Source: Marinobacter oulmenensis | GTDB lineage: Bacteria > Pseudomonadota > Gammaproteobacteria > Pseudomonadales > Oleiphilaceae | Direction: 5' to 3' | DNA length: 64,000 nt | NCBI RefSeq assembly: GCF_014201735.1 | Contig: NZ_JACHFE010000003.1 | Coordinates: 248,001-312,000, forward strand | Shown here: positions 35,589 through 45,647 of the stretch, piece by piece | Layout of the letters: every line of letters starts with the position of its first letter | Numbering within the stretch: position 1 is the stretch's first letter | Position numbers and translations under genes: made by a program | Notes under the pieces: model-generated | Seen by the model: only the letters and a program-made list of their open reading frames with translations | Database searches by the model: none | What the model was told of the DNA's origin: nothing

Positions 35589-37709
35589 ATGGCCAACATT
35601 CCGGAAACCCTGCAGCCCTTCGATAATATCGATCCGCGTCGACTGGCGCTGGCTGCGGCTGCCACCCGCAACATGGTGCTGATACTGGATGCGGATGGCG
35701 GTATCGAATGGGTTAATGGGGCCTTCCAGAGGCATACCGGTTACCCGCTGGCGAGTGCGGCTGGCCGCCGGCCTACCGAACTGCTAGCCGGGCCGGAAAC
35801 CAATCTGCAGCTTCTGGAACGCATTGATGCCTGCCTCGCCAATCATCAGGGATACGAGGAAGACCTGCTTTACTACCGTGCGGACGGTACCCCGTACTGG
35901 GCCCACACCTACTGCATACCGATTGGAGAGCTACAAGGCGTCGCCCCGGGCTTTGTGGTGGTACAGACCAACATCTCGGACCGCAAAAACAGCGAGCGCG
36001 GGCTGCGCATTGCCGCCAGCGTTTTCGACCGCAGCCACGAAGCCATTGTCATCACCGACGAATACAACCGGATTGTCGATACTAACCCCGCTTTCTCGCG
36101 CATTACCGGTTACACCCGTGCTGAAGTCCTCGGACTGAACCCGTCCATTCTCAGCTCGGGCCGCCATTCCCGGGCGTACTACCGGTCCATGTGGAAAAGC
36201 ATCGAGAAATACGACCACTGGCGGGGAGAAGTATGGAACCGGCGCAAAAACGGCGAGGAGTATATTGAGTTGCTGTCCATCAGCCGGGTGCACCTGGAGG
36301 AGCCTGGCCGACACTACTTCGTGGCTTCGTTCTCGGACATTACGGCCCTCAAGAACCACGCACGGGAGCTGGACCGCGCCGCCAATTACGATGATCTCAC
36401 CGGCCTGCCCAACCGCCAGTTGCTGGAAGAGCGCCTGCGTGCCGCCTGCCAGCATGCCGACCGGCTCCACCAGACCCTTTCGGTCTGCTATCTGGATCTG
36501 GACGGCTTCAAGGCCATCAACGATGCTTACGGCCACGAGGCCGGGGACCAGGCCCTGCGTACCATTGGCGATCGTCTGACCAGCGCCCTTCGCCATGGTG
36601 ATACCGTTGCCAGAATGGGTGGCGACGAGTTTGTCCTGCTGGTCCAGACCAATCATTCCCGGGCCATTTATCAGCGGATACTGGATGTGGTGGCTCCCCC
36701 GCTGGAATTCGGGGATGAAAACATCACCCTGACTGCCAGCCTTGGAGTGACGGTCTATCCGGATGACAACACCGATGCCGAAGCGCTGATCCGCCATGCC
36801 GACCAGGCCATGTACTCAGCCAAGGAAAAAGGCCGCAACCAGTACCACCTGTTTGATCCGGGCCTGGACGCCTCGCGACGCCAACGCCGGGACCAGCTCA
36901 TGGAAATCAACCGAGCCCTGGAAAACGGGGAATTCGAGCTTCATTTCCAACCCCAGATCCGCATGGCAGACTATCAGACGGTTGGCTTTGAAGCGCTGAT
37001 CCGCTGGCGGCACCCCCACAACGGTCTGGTATCTCCGGGTGAGTTCCTGCCGGCACTGGAACACAGCCACCTGGAAATTCCGCTGGGCCAGTGGGTGCTG
37101 AAAGAAGCCATCCATCACCTGAACCAGTGGCATGAGGCCGGTGAACAGATCAACGTGTCCATCAACATCAGTGCCGCCCACCTGATGGACCGACATTTCG
37201 TGGATTACCTGCACGGCTATCTGCGAAGTCACCCCGAAGTGAGTCCTGATCGCATCACCCTTGAAGTACTGGAAAGTACCGCACTCGAAGACATCAAGGG
37301 CGCCGGCAATGTGCTTCAGAGCTGCCAGGCCATGGGCCTGCAGATCGCACTGGATGATTTCGGTACCGGCTACTCCTCCCTGACCTACCTGCGTACCCTG
37401 CCGGTCGACATGATCAAAATCGATCAGAGTTTTGTCCGCAACATGCTGGTCAGCCCGAGTGACCGGGCCATTGTGGAGAGCGTGGTGTTCATGGCGCAAC
37501 GCTTTGACCATCTGGTACTGGCCGAGGGGGTGGAAACCCTGGAACACGCCCGGGTACTGCAGGACATGGGCTGCAACCTGGTACAAGGGTACGGTGTCGC
37601 TCGTCCGATGCACTCGGAACAGGTCCTGCCCTGGCTTAGGGGCTGGCGCGAAAAGACCGGCCGATGCACCAGTCTGGAGAACCTGTCGGTGCTGATCGGT
37701 GAAGACTGA
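35589..37709 (+). CDS. PAS-PAS-GGDEF-EAL cyclic di-GMP enzyme
   Basis: This 706-residue soluble protein has two PAS domains (about 15-135 and 140-265), then a GGDEF domain with an intact GGDEF motif at 344-348 and an EAL domain starting with EALIRW at 468. The later DDFGTGYSSL loop and the VDMIKIDQSFV segment are also intact, so both synthesis and breakdown of cyclic di-GMP are possible. The PAS domains would set the balance in response to a signal such as redox or oxygen. The start ATG at 35589 has no obvious ribosome binding site; GGGAGGG sits too far upstream. It ends 9 bases from the convergent CbiM-like gene. Confidence 0.9.
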   Translation: MANIPETLQPFDNIDPRRLALAAAATRNMVLILDADGGIEWVNGAFQRHTGYPLASAAGRRPTELLAGPETNLQLLERIDACLANHQGYEEDLLYYRADGTPYWAHTYCIPIGELQGVAPGFVVVQTNISDRKNSERGLRIAASVFDRSHEAIVITDEYNRIVDTNPAFSRITGYTRAEVLGLNPSILSSGRHSRAYYRSMWKSIEKYDHWRGEVWNRRKNGEEYIELLSISRVHLEEPGRHYFVASFSDITALKNHARELDRAANYDDLTGLPNRQLLEERLRAACQHADRLHQTLSVCYLDLDGFKAINDAYGHEAGDQALRTIGDRLTSALRHGDTVARMGGDEFVLLVQTNHSRAIYQRILDVVAPPLEFGDENITLTASLGVTVYPDDNTDAEALIRHADQAMYSAKEKGRNQYHLFDPGLDASRRQRRDQLMEINRALENGEFELHFQPQIRMADYQTVGFEALIRWRHPHNGLVSPGEFLPALEHSHLEIPLGQWVLKEAIHHLNQWHEAGEQINVSINISAAHLMDRHFVDYLHGYLRSHPEVSPDRITLEVLESTALEDIKGAGNVLQSCQAMGLQIALDDFGTGYSSLTYLRTLPVDMIKIDQSFVRNMLVSPSDRAIVESVVFMAQRFDHLVLAEGVETLEHARVLQDMGCNLVQGYGVARPMHSEQVLPWLRGWREKTGRCTSLENLSVLIGED

Positions 37710-37718
37710 AGCCGATAT

Positions 37719-38378
37719 CTAACGGTAGCGGCTCTGGTCAAGGGTGACCAGACGGTCCGGATGGAACACCATCAAACCGGTAACAAACGTGCCATTGATG
37801 AACCCCTCCGGCAGCATGAACAGCGGCAGGTAGCGGATGTACTCGTTCACCAGTTCATCCAGGGTATAAATACCCCCCGTCCAGAGCAGCAGACACATCA
37901 CCAGCCCTGCCACCGCCACAGACAGTCCCGCCCCGAAAAAGCCACAGAAGAAGATGTAGGCAAAAAAATTGCGGAAGTTACGACGCCGCTCCCAGAGCAT
38001 GATGCCATGGCTGACCAGCGCCGGTATTATCACTGTCACCAGGCCATTAGCGGCAAACATCACCAGTGGCTCCCGGCCGGTAATCACCGTGATCACCAGC
38101 GCCAGCAGGCCGCTGAGCACCGCCAGGGCCCAGCCCAGCATCAGGGTAATGACAGTGATGCCAAAAACATGGATGGCCAGGCCGGGCGAAATACCGGCCC
38201 GAAGCTGCCAGATAAAGCCCAGAATCACTGCCGCCCCGAAAAACGAATGCTGGATGGCATTATCCTGGCGGAAGGCACGCCAGTTCACCTGACGCACCGC
38301 CACCCCCAGAATCAGCAGGAACAGCACCGCCGTGAGTAGCCACTGGCCGGTCGACAACAGATTGTCAGTCATTCCCAT
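37719..38378 (-). CDS. CbiM-like (ECF transporter S-component type) membrane protein
   Basis: This 219-residue protein has six to seven hydrophobic helices and resembles the CbiM family (energy-coupling permease subunit). LFMLPEGFINGTFVTGLMVF near the C-terminus and HVFGITVITLMLGWALAVL are the recognisable parts. Classic CbiM proteins import cobalt or nickel and need CbiN/Q/O partners, and none is encoded near it. It lacks a clear metal-binding N-terminal MHI(M/P) motif. A function in metal uptake is therefore doubtful. The starts at 38378 or 38372 are both possible. It lies 89 bases after the SulP gene on the same strand. Confidence 0.65.
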   Translation of the reverse strand: MGMTDNLLSTGQWLLTAVLFLLILGVAVRQVNWRAFRQDNAIQHSFFGAAVILGFIWQLRAGISPGLAIHVFGITVITLMLGWALAVLSGLLALVITVITGREPLVMFAANGLVTVIIPALVSHGIMLWERRRNFRNFFAYIFFCGFFGAGLSVAVAGLVMCLLLWTGGIYTLDELVNEYIRYLPLFMLPEGFINGTFVTGLMVFHPDRLVTLDQSRYR

Positions 38379-38467
38379 GGCGTTCACCGGTTTGCACAAG
38401 GCGACAGAATGTCGCTGGATTGTTCACTGATACTGGCGTTTTGGTCAACGGGATCACTTCATGCAGG

Positions 38468-40186
38468 TCAAGCTGCTGCCCGGTCCGTCAGTGCCTGCCA
38501 GGCCTCAAATGTACTCAGATGAACGCCGCCTGCCATGTGCTCGAGCAGTTCCGTACCACGCAGGCGGTCCATCACCGGGCCTTTGACTTCCGACAGGTGC
38601 AGGCGCACGCCGGAATCACCCAGGCGCTCGTTGATCGCCTCCAGGCTTTCCAGGGCCGAGGCGTCGATCAGGTTCACCGCCGGGCAGACCAGCACCAGGT
38701 CGGTCAGTTCCGGTTCCCGGGTCACCAGGTCCATGACCGTTTCCTCCAGGAACCGGGCATTGGCGAAGTACAGACTTTCGTCCACCCGCAGGAACGTCAC
38801 TTTCGGGCACAGTTCCACGTCGTGCCTGAGTACATTGCGGAAATGTTCGGTGCCCGGCACCCGGCCCACCACGGCACAGTGCGGACGGCTGGTCCGATAC
38901 AGAAACAGGCCAATCGACAGGGCGACACCGGCGATAATGCCGGCCTCGACACTGTGCACCAGGGTCAGCAGGATGGTCGCCAGCATGGCCCCGAAATCCG
39001 TCCGGGAATACCGGAAGGTGCGCACCAGGGCGGGCAGATCAATCAGGGTGATCACGGCCACGATAATGGTGGCCGCCAGCGTTGCCTTCGGCAACCAGGC
39101 AATCGCCGGTGTCAGAAACAGTGTGGCCAGAGCGATCCCCACGGCGGTGTAAGCTCCGGCGGCCGGGGTTTCAGCACCCGCCTCGAAGTTGACGACCGAA
39201 CGGGAGAAGCCCCCGGTAACCGGCATACCACCGGACAGACCGGCGCTGATATTGGCGGAGCCCAACCCGATCAGTTCCTGATCCGGATCGATGCGCTGCC
39301 GGCGTTTGGCCGCCAGAGTCTGGCCGACCGAAACCGACTCCACAAACCCCACCACGCTGATCAGCAGCGCACTGACAGCCAGTTGCGACCACAGATCCGG
39401 GGCCAGGCTGGGCAGGGCCAGTTCCGGTAGTCCGGACGGCACCTCTCCCACCAGCCGGACCCCCTGGGCATCCAGTTGCAGGGCCCAGGCCAGAAACGTA
39501 GTCACAATCACCGCCAGGATCGGCGCCGTCTTGCTCAGGATATCCGCCGTGCGATCTGCCATCCCCAGGCGGCCAAGCAGGGGCTTGAGGCGGTAACGGG
39601 CCCAGGCCAGAAAGGCGATGGAGCCGGCCCCCACCATCAGCGTGGGTAGATTGGTGTCACCCACCGACGCCAGAAAGGAGCCGGCTATTTCCACCAGGTT
39701 ATGGCCGCCGGACTGTATCCCGAACAGATGCCGGAGTTGGCTTGCCGCAATAACCAGGCCGGAGGCGGTGATAAACCCCGAAATCACCGGGTGGCTGAGA
39801 AAATTGGCCAGAAAGCCCAGCCGGAGCACCCCCATCAGGGTGAGCATCAGTCCGGACATCAGCGCCAGCACAACCGCCCCCATCAGGTACTCCGCACTAC
39901 CGGCCTCAGCCAGGGGGGACAATGCAGCCGCCGTCATCAGGGATGCCACAGCCACCGGACCAACAGACAGGGTCCGGCTGCTGCCAAACAGCGCATAGAT
40001 AGCCAGGGGCAGAATACTGGCATAAAGCCCAACCTGCGCCGGCAGCCCCGCCAGCAGTGCATAGGCCAGAGACTGCGGAATCAGCATGACAGTCACGATA
40101 ACCGCTGCCACCAGGTCACTGGTGGCCTGGTTGCGGCTGTAGTCCGGCGCCCACTGCAGGATGGGCAGGTATCGTTTCAGGTTCAT
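38468..40186 (-). CDS. SulP/SLC26-family anion transporter with STAS domain
   Basis: This 572-residue inner-membrane transporter has about twelve helices. The N-terminal signature is LPILQWAPDYSRNQATSDLVAA, with AYALLAGLPAQVGLYASILP after it, and the C-terminal STAS domain (about 440-560) has LVCPAVNLIDASALESLEAI. Members carry sulfate, bicarbonate or other anions, often with sodium or protons. Its gene starts 8 bases after the persulfide-dioxygenase-like gene, so they form an operon. The context favours sulfate or another sulfur oxyanion produced by sulfide oxidation, but bicarbonate transport is also possible. Confidence 0.9.
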   Translation of the reverse strand: MNLKRYLPILQWAPDYSRNQATSDLVAAVIVTVMLIPQSLAYALLAGLPAQVGLYASILPLAIYALFGSSRTLSVGPVAVASLMTAAALSPLAEAGSAEYLMGAVVLALMSGLMLTLMGVLRLGFLANFLSHPVISGFITASGLVIAASQLRHLFGIQSGGHNLVEIAGSFLASVGDTNLPTLMVGAGSIAFLAWARYRLKPLLGRLGMADRTADILSKTAPILAVIVTTFLAWALQLDAQGVRLVGEVPSGLPELALPSLAPDLWSQLAVSALLISVVGFVESVSVGQTLAAKRRQRIDPDQELIGLGSANISAGLSGGMPVTGGFSRSVVNFEAGAETPAAGAYTAVGIALATLFLTPAIAWLPKATLAATIIVAVITLIDLPALVRTFRYSRTDFGAMLATILLTLVHSVEAGIIAGVALSIGLFLYRTSRPHCAVVGRVPGTEHFRNVLRHDVELCPKVTFLRVDESLYFANARFLEETVMDLVTREPELTDLVLVCPAVNLIDASALESLEAINERLGDSGVRLHLSEVKGPVMDRLRGTELLEHMAGGVHLSTFEAWQALTDRAAA

Positions 40187-40194
40187 GCGCCGGC

Positions 40195-41061
40195 TCAGAA
40201 CAGATCGATCGGTATTTTCAGGTAAACCTGATCATTATCTTCTGCCGGAGGCATGTGGCCAGCCCGCATGTTCACCTGGACCGAGGGCAGAATCAGCCGC
40301 GGCATATCCAGAGTGGCATCCCGTTCCCGGCGCATGGCAACAAACGCCTCTTCACTCACGCCGTCATGGACGTGGATATTCGCTTCCCGTTCTGCCGCCA
40401 CGGTGGTCTCGAACTGGAATTGCTCCCGGCCGGGGGCTCCGTAATCGTGGCACATGAACAGCCGGGTTTCCGGCGGCAGAGACAGCACCTTCTGGATGGA
40501 ATGGTAGAGGGTGCGGGCATCGCCCCCGGGGAAATCGCAGCGGGCCGTACCAAAGTCCGGCATGAACAGGGTATCCCCGACAAAAGCGGCATCCCCGATC
40601 ACGTAGGTCAGGCAGGCCGGGGTGTGACCCGGCGTATGCAATACACGCCCTTCCAGGTTGCCAATGCCAAAGGTATCGCCTTCCTGGAACAGGAAATCAA
40701 ACTGGCGGCCATCCCGGGCGAACTCCGTACCAGCGTTAAAGGCCTTGCCGAATACCTCCTGCACCACGGTGATGTTGGCACCGATCCCGGTGCGCCCGCC
40801 CAGTTTTTTGTGGAGATAGGGCGCCGCCGACAGGTGGTCGGCATGGACATGGGTTTCCAGAATCCACTCAACGGTCAGGTCGTGGCGGCGAACATAATCA
40901 ATGATCCCGTCTGCTGAACGCACATCGGTGCGGCCAGCCGCGTAATCAAAGTCCAGAACCGAGTCCAGGATGGCACAGGCACGGCTGTCCGGGTCCTGGA
41001 CCACGTAACTGAAAGTATTGGTGGGTTCATCAAAGAAATGCTGGACGATGGGCTTGCTCAT
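40195..41061 (-). CDS. Persulfide dioxygenase-like MBL-fold hydrolase
   Basis: This 288-residue protein has the metallo-beta-lactamase fold with the metal motif THVHADHLSA (H-x-H-x-D-H), HTPGHTPACLTY and FVGDTLFMPDFG, and a C-terminal LPSVQVNMRAGHMPP segment. This set matches ETHE1/Blh-type persulfide dioxygenases, which oxidise glutathione persulfide to sulfite. The open frame goes to 41226, but the ATG at 41061 with AAGGTGA upstream is the true start and avoids overlap with the diguanylate cyclase gene. It is the first gene of an operon with a SulP transporter. Two GATATA repeats at 13-base spacing lie upstream, possibly for an ArsR-like regulator. Confidence 0.85.
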   Translation of the reverse strand: MSKPIVQHFFDEPTNTFSYVVQDPDSRACAILDSVLDFDYAAGRTDVRSADGIIDYVRRHDLTVEWILETHVHADHLSAAPYLHKKLGGRTGIGANITVVQEVFGKAFNAGTEFARDGRQFDFLFQEGDTFGIGNLEGRVLHTPGHTPACLTYVIGDAAFVGDTLFMPDFGTARCDFPGGDARTLYHSIQKVLSLPPETRLFMCHDYGAPGREQFQFETTVAAEREANIHVHDGVSEEAFVAMRRERDATLDMPRLILPSVQVNMRAGHMPPAEDNDQVYLKIPIDLF

Positions 41062-41140
41062 GGTGGTCACCTTGATATCGCATTCGCGTATTTGATCTAA
41101 GGATATACTGTAACGATATAAAAGGTGAAATGCTGTTTCC

Positions 41141-42631
41141 TTATATGCCCGATAAACCAGAGCCATCGACCACGCAGTCCCGACCGGCTTTCTTGGCCAG
41201 GTACATGCGATGATCCGCCGCATCAATCAGTGCTACCGAGGTTGCGTTCGCCGGTGGCAGCTCGCTGTTACAGACAACCCCCGCGCTTACGGTGACATAA
41301 ATGGGCTGCCCGTTGTAGACAAAGGTCTCTTCGCGCACGGCGTCCAGAATCCGGGCGACCAGGGTTTCCACATCATCCGGGTTGACTGGCGTGATCACCA
41401 CCAGAAACTCCTCACCACCAAACCGGCAGACAATGTCGGAGCCCCGGCAATAACGCCTGAGTAAATCTGCAAACCGCTGCAGGACGTAATCACCGCCCAG
41501 ATGTCCAAGGGAGTCGTTCAACTGTTTGAAATGGTCAATGTCGAGCATGACAACAGCAAAGGACTCATCCTGACGCCCGCCCCTGGCCAGCAGTTCCTCC
41601 AATCGAGGCTCCAGATAACGACGGTTGTGCAGACCGGTCAGGGGATCACGAATGGACTGGGCCAGCAGCTCCTTTTCCAGATAATGCCGTTCCAAGGCGC
41701 CGGACAGCAGGCCCGACACAATAATCAACAGATCCGCCTGATCGGTGCGCCATTCGCGCAGGCTCAGCGAATCCACGCCAAAAAAGCCGGTGACCCGGCC
41801 CCGGACGCGGATAGGTACACAGAACATGGAAGCCACCCCCTGCTCCCTCAGCAGGGACTGCTCGTTCTCCGCATCCAGGGGCAGGAGATCGACGTTTTCG
41901 ATAAACGTGACCTTGTTGTCTTCGACCATGCATCGAATCCGGCGACGCCACCAATGGAAGTCAGAGATATCCACCACCTGTTGCTCCCCCATCAGCGATG
42001 GAACACCGGGGGCACACCACTCATGGGTGTTGGTCATCTGCCGGTAATCATCCGAGAAACGATAGAGGTAGGCCCGGTCGACACCAAAAAAGCGGCCGAT
42101 AGAACTCAGCACTTCATCAATACACTGGTCAATGGTGCCAAACCCCAGATTGATGAATTCCGTTGACAGCCGGGCAATCAGACGCTGGAAGCCGGCCTGG
42201 AAGGAGAACTCCGCCCGGCTGTCCCGAAGGCTCTGCTCCAGGACCTTGTAATGCTGGATGCTGTGGAACCGGCCGTACCAGACGGTACTGCCATCCGCCT
42301 GTCGTTCTGGTTTGGAGTGGCCTTCAAACCACTCGTATTCACCGTCCTTGCGCATGAATCTGACCTGATGGGACCAGGGCGTCATGGCTTTCCAGGAGCT
42401 CAGGATACTCTGGTTCAGTCCTGCCAGGTCTTCGGGATGGATCAGATCAAACCAGGGACTGGCGTTATGCCGGAGCCAGTCCGGCTCCATGCCGAACAGA
42501 GCCCGGGCCTGTTCACTGATATAGGGACAGCAGTGGGACTTTCCGTCAGCGCTGAGCCAGTAGGTATAGAGAACGCCCGGAACACCCGAGGCCAGTTTCT
42601 TGAAAAAATCATCGGAGCGGTCTGCCGTCAC
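41141..42631 (-). CDS. PAS-GAF diguanylate cyclase
   Basis: This 496-residue soluble enzyme has an N-terminal PAS domain (about 10-125), a GAF domain (about 150-310, VASMFCVPIRVRGRVTGFFGVDS) and a GGDEF domain with FGGEEF (GGEEF at about 405-409), so cyclic di-GMP synthesis should be intact. The open frame begins with a TTG at 42652, but a GTG at 42631 lies 8 bases after AGGAGA, which decides the start. The GAF part may bind a small ligand. It is upstream of the persulfide dioxygenase operon with an 80-base gap, so it has or shares a promoter. Confidence 0.88.
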   Translation of the reverse strand: MTADRSDDFFKKLASGVPGVLYTYWLSADGKSHCCPYISEQARALFGMEPDWLRHNASPWFDLIHPEDLAGLNQSILSSWKAMTPWSHQVRFMRKDGEYEWFEGHSKPERQADGSTVWYGRFHSIQHYKVLEQSLRDSRAEFSFQAGFQRLIARLSTEFINLGFGTIDQCIDEVLSSIGRFFGVDRAYLYRFSDDYRQMTNTHEWCAPGVPSLMGEQQVVDISDFHWWRRRIRCMVEDNKVTFIENVDLLPLDAENEQSLLREQGVASMFCVPIRVRGRVTGFFGVDSLSLREWRTDQADLLIIVSGLLSGALERHYLEKELLAQSIRDPLTGLHNRRYLEPRLEELLARGGRQDESFAVVMLDIDHFKQLNDSLGHLGGDYVLQRFADLLRRYCRGSDIVCRFGGEEFLVVITPVNPDDVETLVARILDAVREETFVYNGQPIYVTVSAGVVCNSELPPANATSVALIDAADHRMYLAKKAGRDCVVDGSGLSGI

Positions 42632-42703
42632 TGACGGTCTCTCCTGGTTCAATCAGTGATACACAATCTCCAAGTGTAGCTTAGATTGACACACACCATG
42701 ACC

Positions 42704-43477
42704 TTACTTTCCCGCCATATAGCGCCGGACCACCGGCAGCTGTTTCATCATGACCTTGTCTACCAACCGGGGCATGATGCCGTTGAGTACTACGAACAGC
42801 CGCTCCGGCCAACCCAGGAAACGCCGTCGCTGATCCTGCTTCATCGCCTGCAGAATCTGCTCAGCGACCTGCTCCGGAGCATCCATGCGGTTACCCAGGG
42901 CCTGATTCATCTGTTCCACACTATCCGGGTTCATGGCGGTGCTGGTGGCCCGGGGCGCCACATAAAGCACCTGAACCGACGTATCAGCCAGTTCCCGGCG
43001 CAAGGCTTCGGTGAATCCGCGCAATCCGAATTTGCTGGCACAGTATCCGCTGTAGCCGGGAAAGCCGATGCTGCCGAAGGTAGAGCCCACAAACACCAGC
43101 GCGCCCAGCCCGGACTGGACAAATCGCGGCGAGAACTGCCGGGCCACCAGCAGGGCTGAACGCAGGTTAACGTTCAACTGGGCATCAATGTCCTCCACGG
43201 TCATGTCCGCCAGTCCGGCAAAGCGGTTCTGGCCTGCGCAATGGATGACTCCATCAATGTCAGGGTAGGCCCAGGCCAGCCGTTCCAGTTGCCCGGCCAG
43301 GTCACCCGCTGCGAGATCCAGCGGAACCGGAATTACGCCCTGCCGGTGCGTCACACGTTCAGGGTGCCGGGAGGCCAGAATGACCCGGACACCGGCATCC
43401 AACAGCGGTTCCAGCAGTGCCTGGCCAATCCCCCCGCTACCACCCAGCAGCAGGAAGGTACGGTTATGCAGCCTCAT
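42704..43477 (-). CDS. Short-chain dehydrogenase/reductase of the acyl-ligase cluster
   Basis: This 257-residue oxidoreductase has the SDR nucleotide loop LLLGGSGGIGQALL at residues 8-21, the HCAGQN region for the active-site Asn, VGSTFGSIGFPGYSGYCASKFGLRGF with the Ser, Tyr and Lys of the catalytic triad (YCASK), and a hydrophobic C-terminal tail, as in SDRs that act on lipids. It could reduce a keto group in an acyl compound. The ATG at 43477 lies inside the last codons of the ligase-fusion gene (14-base overlap), so the two are co-translated. It is the third gene of the leftward cluster. Confidence 0.87.
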   Translation of the reverse strand: MRLHNRTFLLLGGSGGIGQALLEPLLDAGVRVILASRHPERVTHRQGVIPVPLDLAAGDLAGQLERLAWAYPDIDGVIHCAGQNRFAGLADMTVEDIDAQLNVNLRSALLVARQFSPRFVQSGLGALVFVGSTFGSIGFPGYSGYCASKFGLRGFTEALRRELADTSVQVLYVAPRATSTAMNPDSVEQMNQALGNRMDAPEQVAEQILQAMKQDQRRRFLGWPERLFVVLNGIMPRLVDKVMMKQLPVVRRYMAGK

Positions 43478-45647
43478 GGTTGGCCTCCGGGTGCGCGGCA
43501 GGCAAGGGGATGCTGTGCAGCATATCCCCATACAGGCGGTAGACCATCCGGGCGGCGTCGATAATGGCCTGCTGGTCCTCGGGATCGGTGATATCGTTCA
43601 TCAGCGTCCGGAAGAACTCGAAGTGCTCCTGATCCAGGGCGCCATGGGAATACAGATAACTGAAGGCTTCATCCGGCAGTTCCAGTTGCTGCTGGATGGC
43701 TTTTCCCAGCGGCGTCGCCAGTTCGATGGAGGTGCCCTCCAATACCTGGACCATGCCGAAGAATGCCACGGGGTTGCCCCGCTCTATCCGGTCATAGAGA
43801 TAAGCCACCATCAGTTCGATGGCGGTGTCCGGCTTCCCGGAGCGGATGGCCTCACGATCCTCGCCACAGGCCACCAGGTCATTGAGAATCCACTCATGGT
43901 GGCCATACTCTTCCTCGATGTATTCCACCAGCGCCTTGCGGACAAACTCGAGACGTTCCGGCAGCCGTCCACCACAGGCCATCATCAGCGGAACCGTGTG
44001 CTTGACGTGGTGGTAGGCCTGAGTCAGAAACCAGGTATAACCGGAAAGATCGAAACGCCCCTCGCCGATAGCCCGGATTACCGGTGCGTTGGTAATGTGC
44101 AGGCGAGCCTGCGCTGTTTCAGTCTGCAAACGGTCAAAAAATGCCATCGAATAATCTCCTGCGGTAAGTTCCGCCTCGAGCCGCCAGGGAGTGGCGGTCA
44201 GTTCTACAAATGGGATATCGGCGAGCAGCGCGTCGAGGTCCGCCTCGATCTGCCGTCGTATGGGCCGGCCGTTGTCGGTCAGGTGCCCCCGGGCCCGGCT
44301 CAGGAGCTGAGGCCTGAGATAGACCCGACTGAGACGGGCGTAATCCGGCAAACGCGCATTAAGGCACCGCAGGGCCTCCTCCAGCCACTGGCCAGTCCGC
44401 TCAGGAGCCACCACCAGGGCCGCCGGCTGCGGCTGGCCATCGCCGAACACCACCGCCTGCCTGGCCCCTACACACTGCACCAGCTCGCTTTCCAGCCATT
44501 CCGGGCTGATGTTGCGGCCAAAGCTGGTGATCAGCAGATTCTTGGCCCGACCACGGACCGAGAGGAAACCCTCAGCATTGAGCCCACCCAGATCCCCGGT
44601 GTCCAGCCAGACCTCCGGTTGAGTGTCATCCCCCAGATAACCCAGGTGAGTGTTGCCGGAGACGCGGATATGGCCCTGTTTATCCACCTGCACCGAAACG
44701 TGGGACAGAGGTTTCCCGACAGTGCCGGGCCGATCCGCCTCCGGCACGTTCAGGGCAACGACCGAACCACATTCAGACAGGCCATACCCCTCATACAGGG
44801 GCAGACCGGCGGCGCGGCCCTGCTCAAGCAACTCCGGCGCCACACGGCCACCCCCGACCGCGACGAACCGGAAACCGACACCGGATAGCAGTCCGTCAGC
44901 CGCAGCCCGCACAAGGGCCGCCGCCAGTTCCGGCACCAGAATCAGGGAATGGGGCCGGTGCATTCGAAGCGCTGTTACCAGTTGCGCCACATCCAGACCG
45001 CTGCTGCCGGTCATCCCGAGGCTCTGCAGCGGTTCCAGGTGCACTGTCGCGCCCATCAACAGGGGCAGGTAGATTCCGGCAATGTTCTCCAACAGGGTGG
45101 CCAGTGGCAGAACACAAAGGTGAGTTTCCAGAGTCACGCACGAAAGACGGTCGCGCAGGGCTCGCACGGTCGCCGACAACTGCGTCCCGGACAGACACAC
45201 CCCCTTCGGGGTGCCGGTGCTCCCGGATGTAAAGGTAATCTTCGCGGTCGTATCCGGCATCCGCACAACGCCGCCTGACACCGGCAGATGCTTCAGCATG
45301 ACCCCACTGCCAAGCGGTCGGGCACCGTCCAGAAAATCACCGGACAGCAGGGCATCGAGACCCGCCCGGCCAATCAGGTGCTGTCTTTGGGAATGTGAGA
45401 AGAAAACCGGTACCGGCACACACACCACGCCTGCCGCCAGGCACGCCAGATCCGCCAGCACCCAGGCCACGGAGTTGTCACCACACAGGCCTGCCCGGCG
45501 CACACCCAACGCCCGCAGTTGCTGAGCCAGGGCATGGACCTCCGCCATCATCCGGGAGTAACTCAGGACTTCGTCTGGTCCACGGAGGGCGACATGGGAC
45601 GGTGTGCTCCGTGCCTGACGTTCCAGATCCTCAAGCAGTCCGGCCAT
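43464..45647 (-). CDS. Acyl-AMP ligase fused to a haem-oxygenase-like diiron domain
   Basis: This 727-residue protein has an adenylate-forming domain at 1-485: the P-loop TSGSTGTPKG at 140-149, EGYGLSECGS at 286-295, DTGDL at 349-353 and GRAKN at 366-370. The A10 region reads LTDNGRPIRR, so the usual catalytic lysine is replaced by arginine. Residues 500-727 form a haem-oxygenase-like domain of the iron-containing redox type. Candidate diiron ligands are Glu580, His583, Glu637, His668, Asp672 and His675 (EEYGHHEW, VLEGT, SHGALDQEH). Start 45647 is set by AAGGAGG 5 bases upstream. It overlaps both neighbours, a T_hemolysin gene (17 bases) and the SDR gene. The product is unknown. Confidence 0.85.
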   Translation of the reverse strand: MAGLLEDLERQARSTPSHVALRGPDEVLSYSRMMAEVHALAQQLRALGVRRAGLCGDNSVAWVLADLACLAAGVVCVPVPVFFSHSQRQHLIGRAGLDALLSGDFLDGARPLGSGVMLKHLPVSGGVVRMPDTTAKITFTSGSTGTPKGVCLSGTQLSATVRALRDRLSCVTLETHLCVLPLATLLENIAGIYLPLLMGATVHLEPLQSLGMTGSSGLDVAQLVTALRMHRPHSLILVPELAAALVRAAADGLLSGVGFRFVAVGGGRVAPELLEQGRAAGLPLYEGYGLSECGSVVALNVPEADRPGTVGKPLSHVSVQVDKQGHIRVSGNTHLGYLGDDTQPEVWLDTGDLGGLNAEGFLSVRGRAKNLLITSFGRNISPEWLESELVQCVGARQAVVFGDGQPQPAALVVAPERTGQWLEEALRCLNARLPDYARLSRVYLRPQLLSRARGHLTDNGRPIRRQIEADLDALLADIPFVELTATPWRLEAELTAGDYSMAFFDRLQTETAQARLHITNAPVIRAIGEGRFDLSGYTWFLTQAYHHVKHTVPLMMACGGRLPERLEFVRKALVEYIEEEYGHHEWILNDLVACGEDREAIRSGKPDTAIELMVAYLYDRIERGNPVAFFGMVQVLEGTSIELATPLGKAIQQQLELPDEAFSYLYSHGALDQEHFEFFRTLMNDITDPEDQQAIIDAARMVYRLYGDMLHSIPLPAAHPEANHEAA

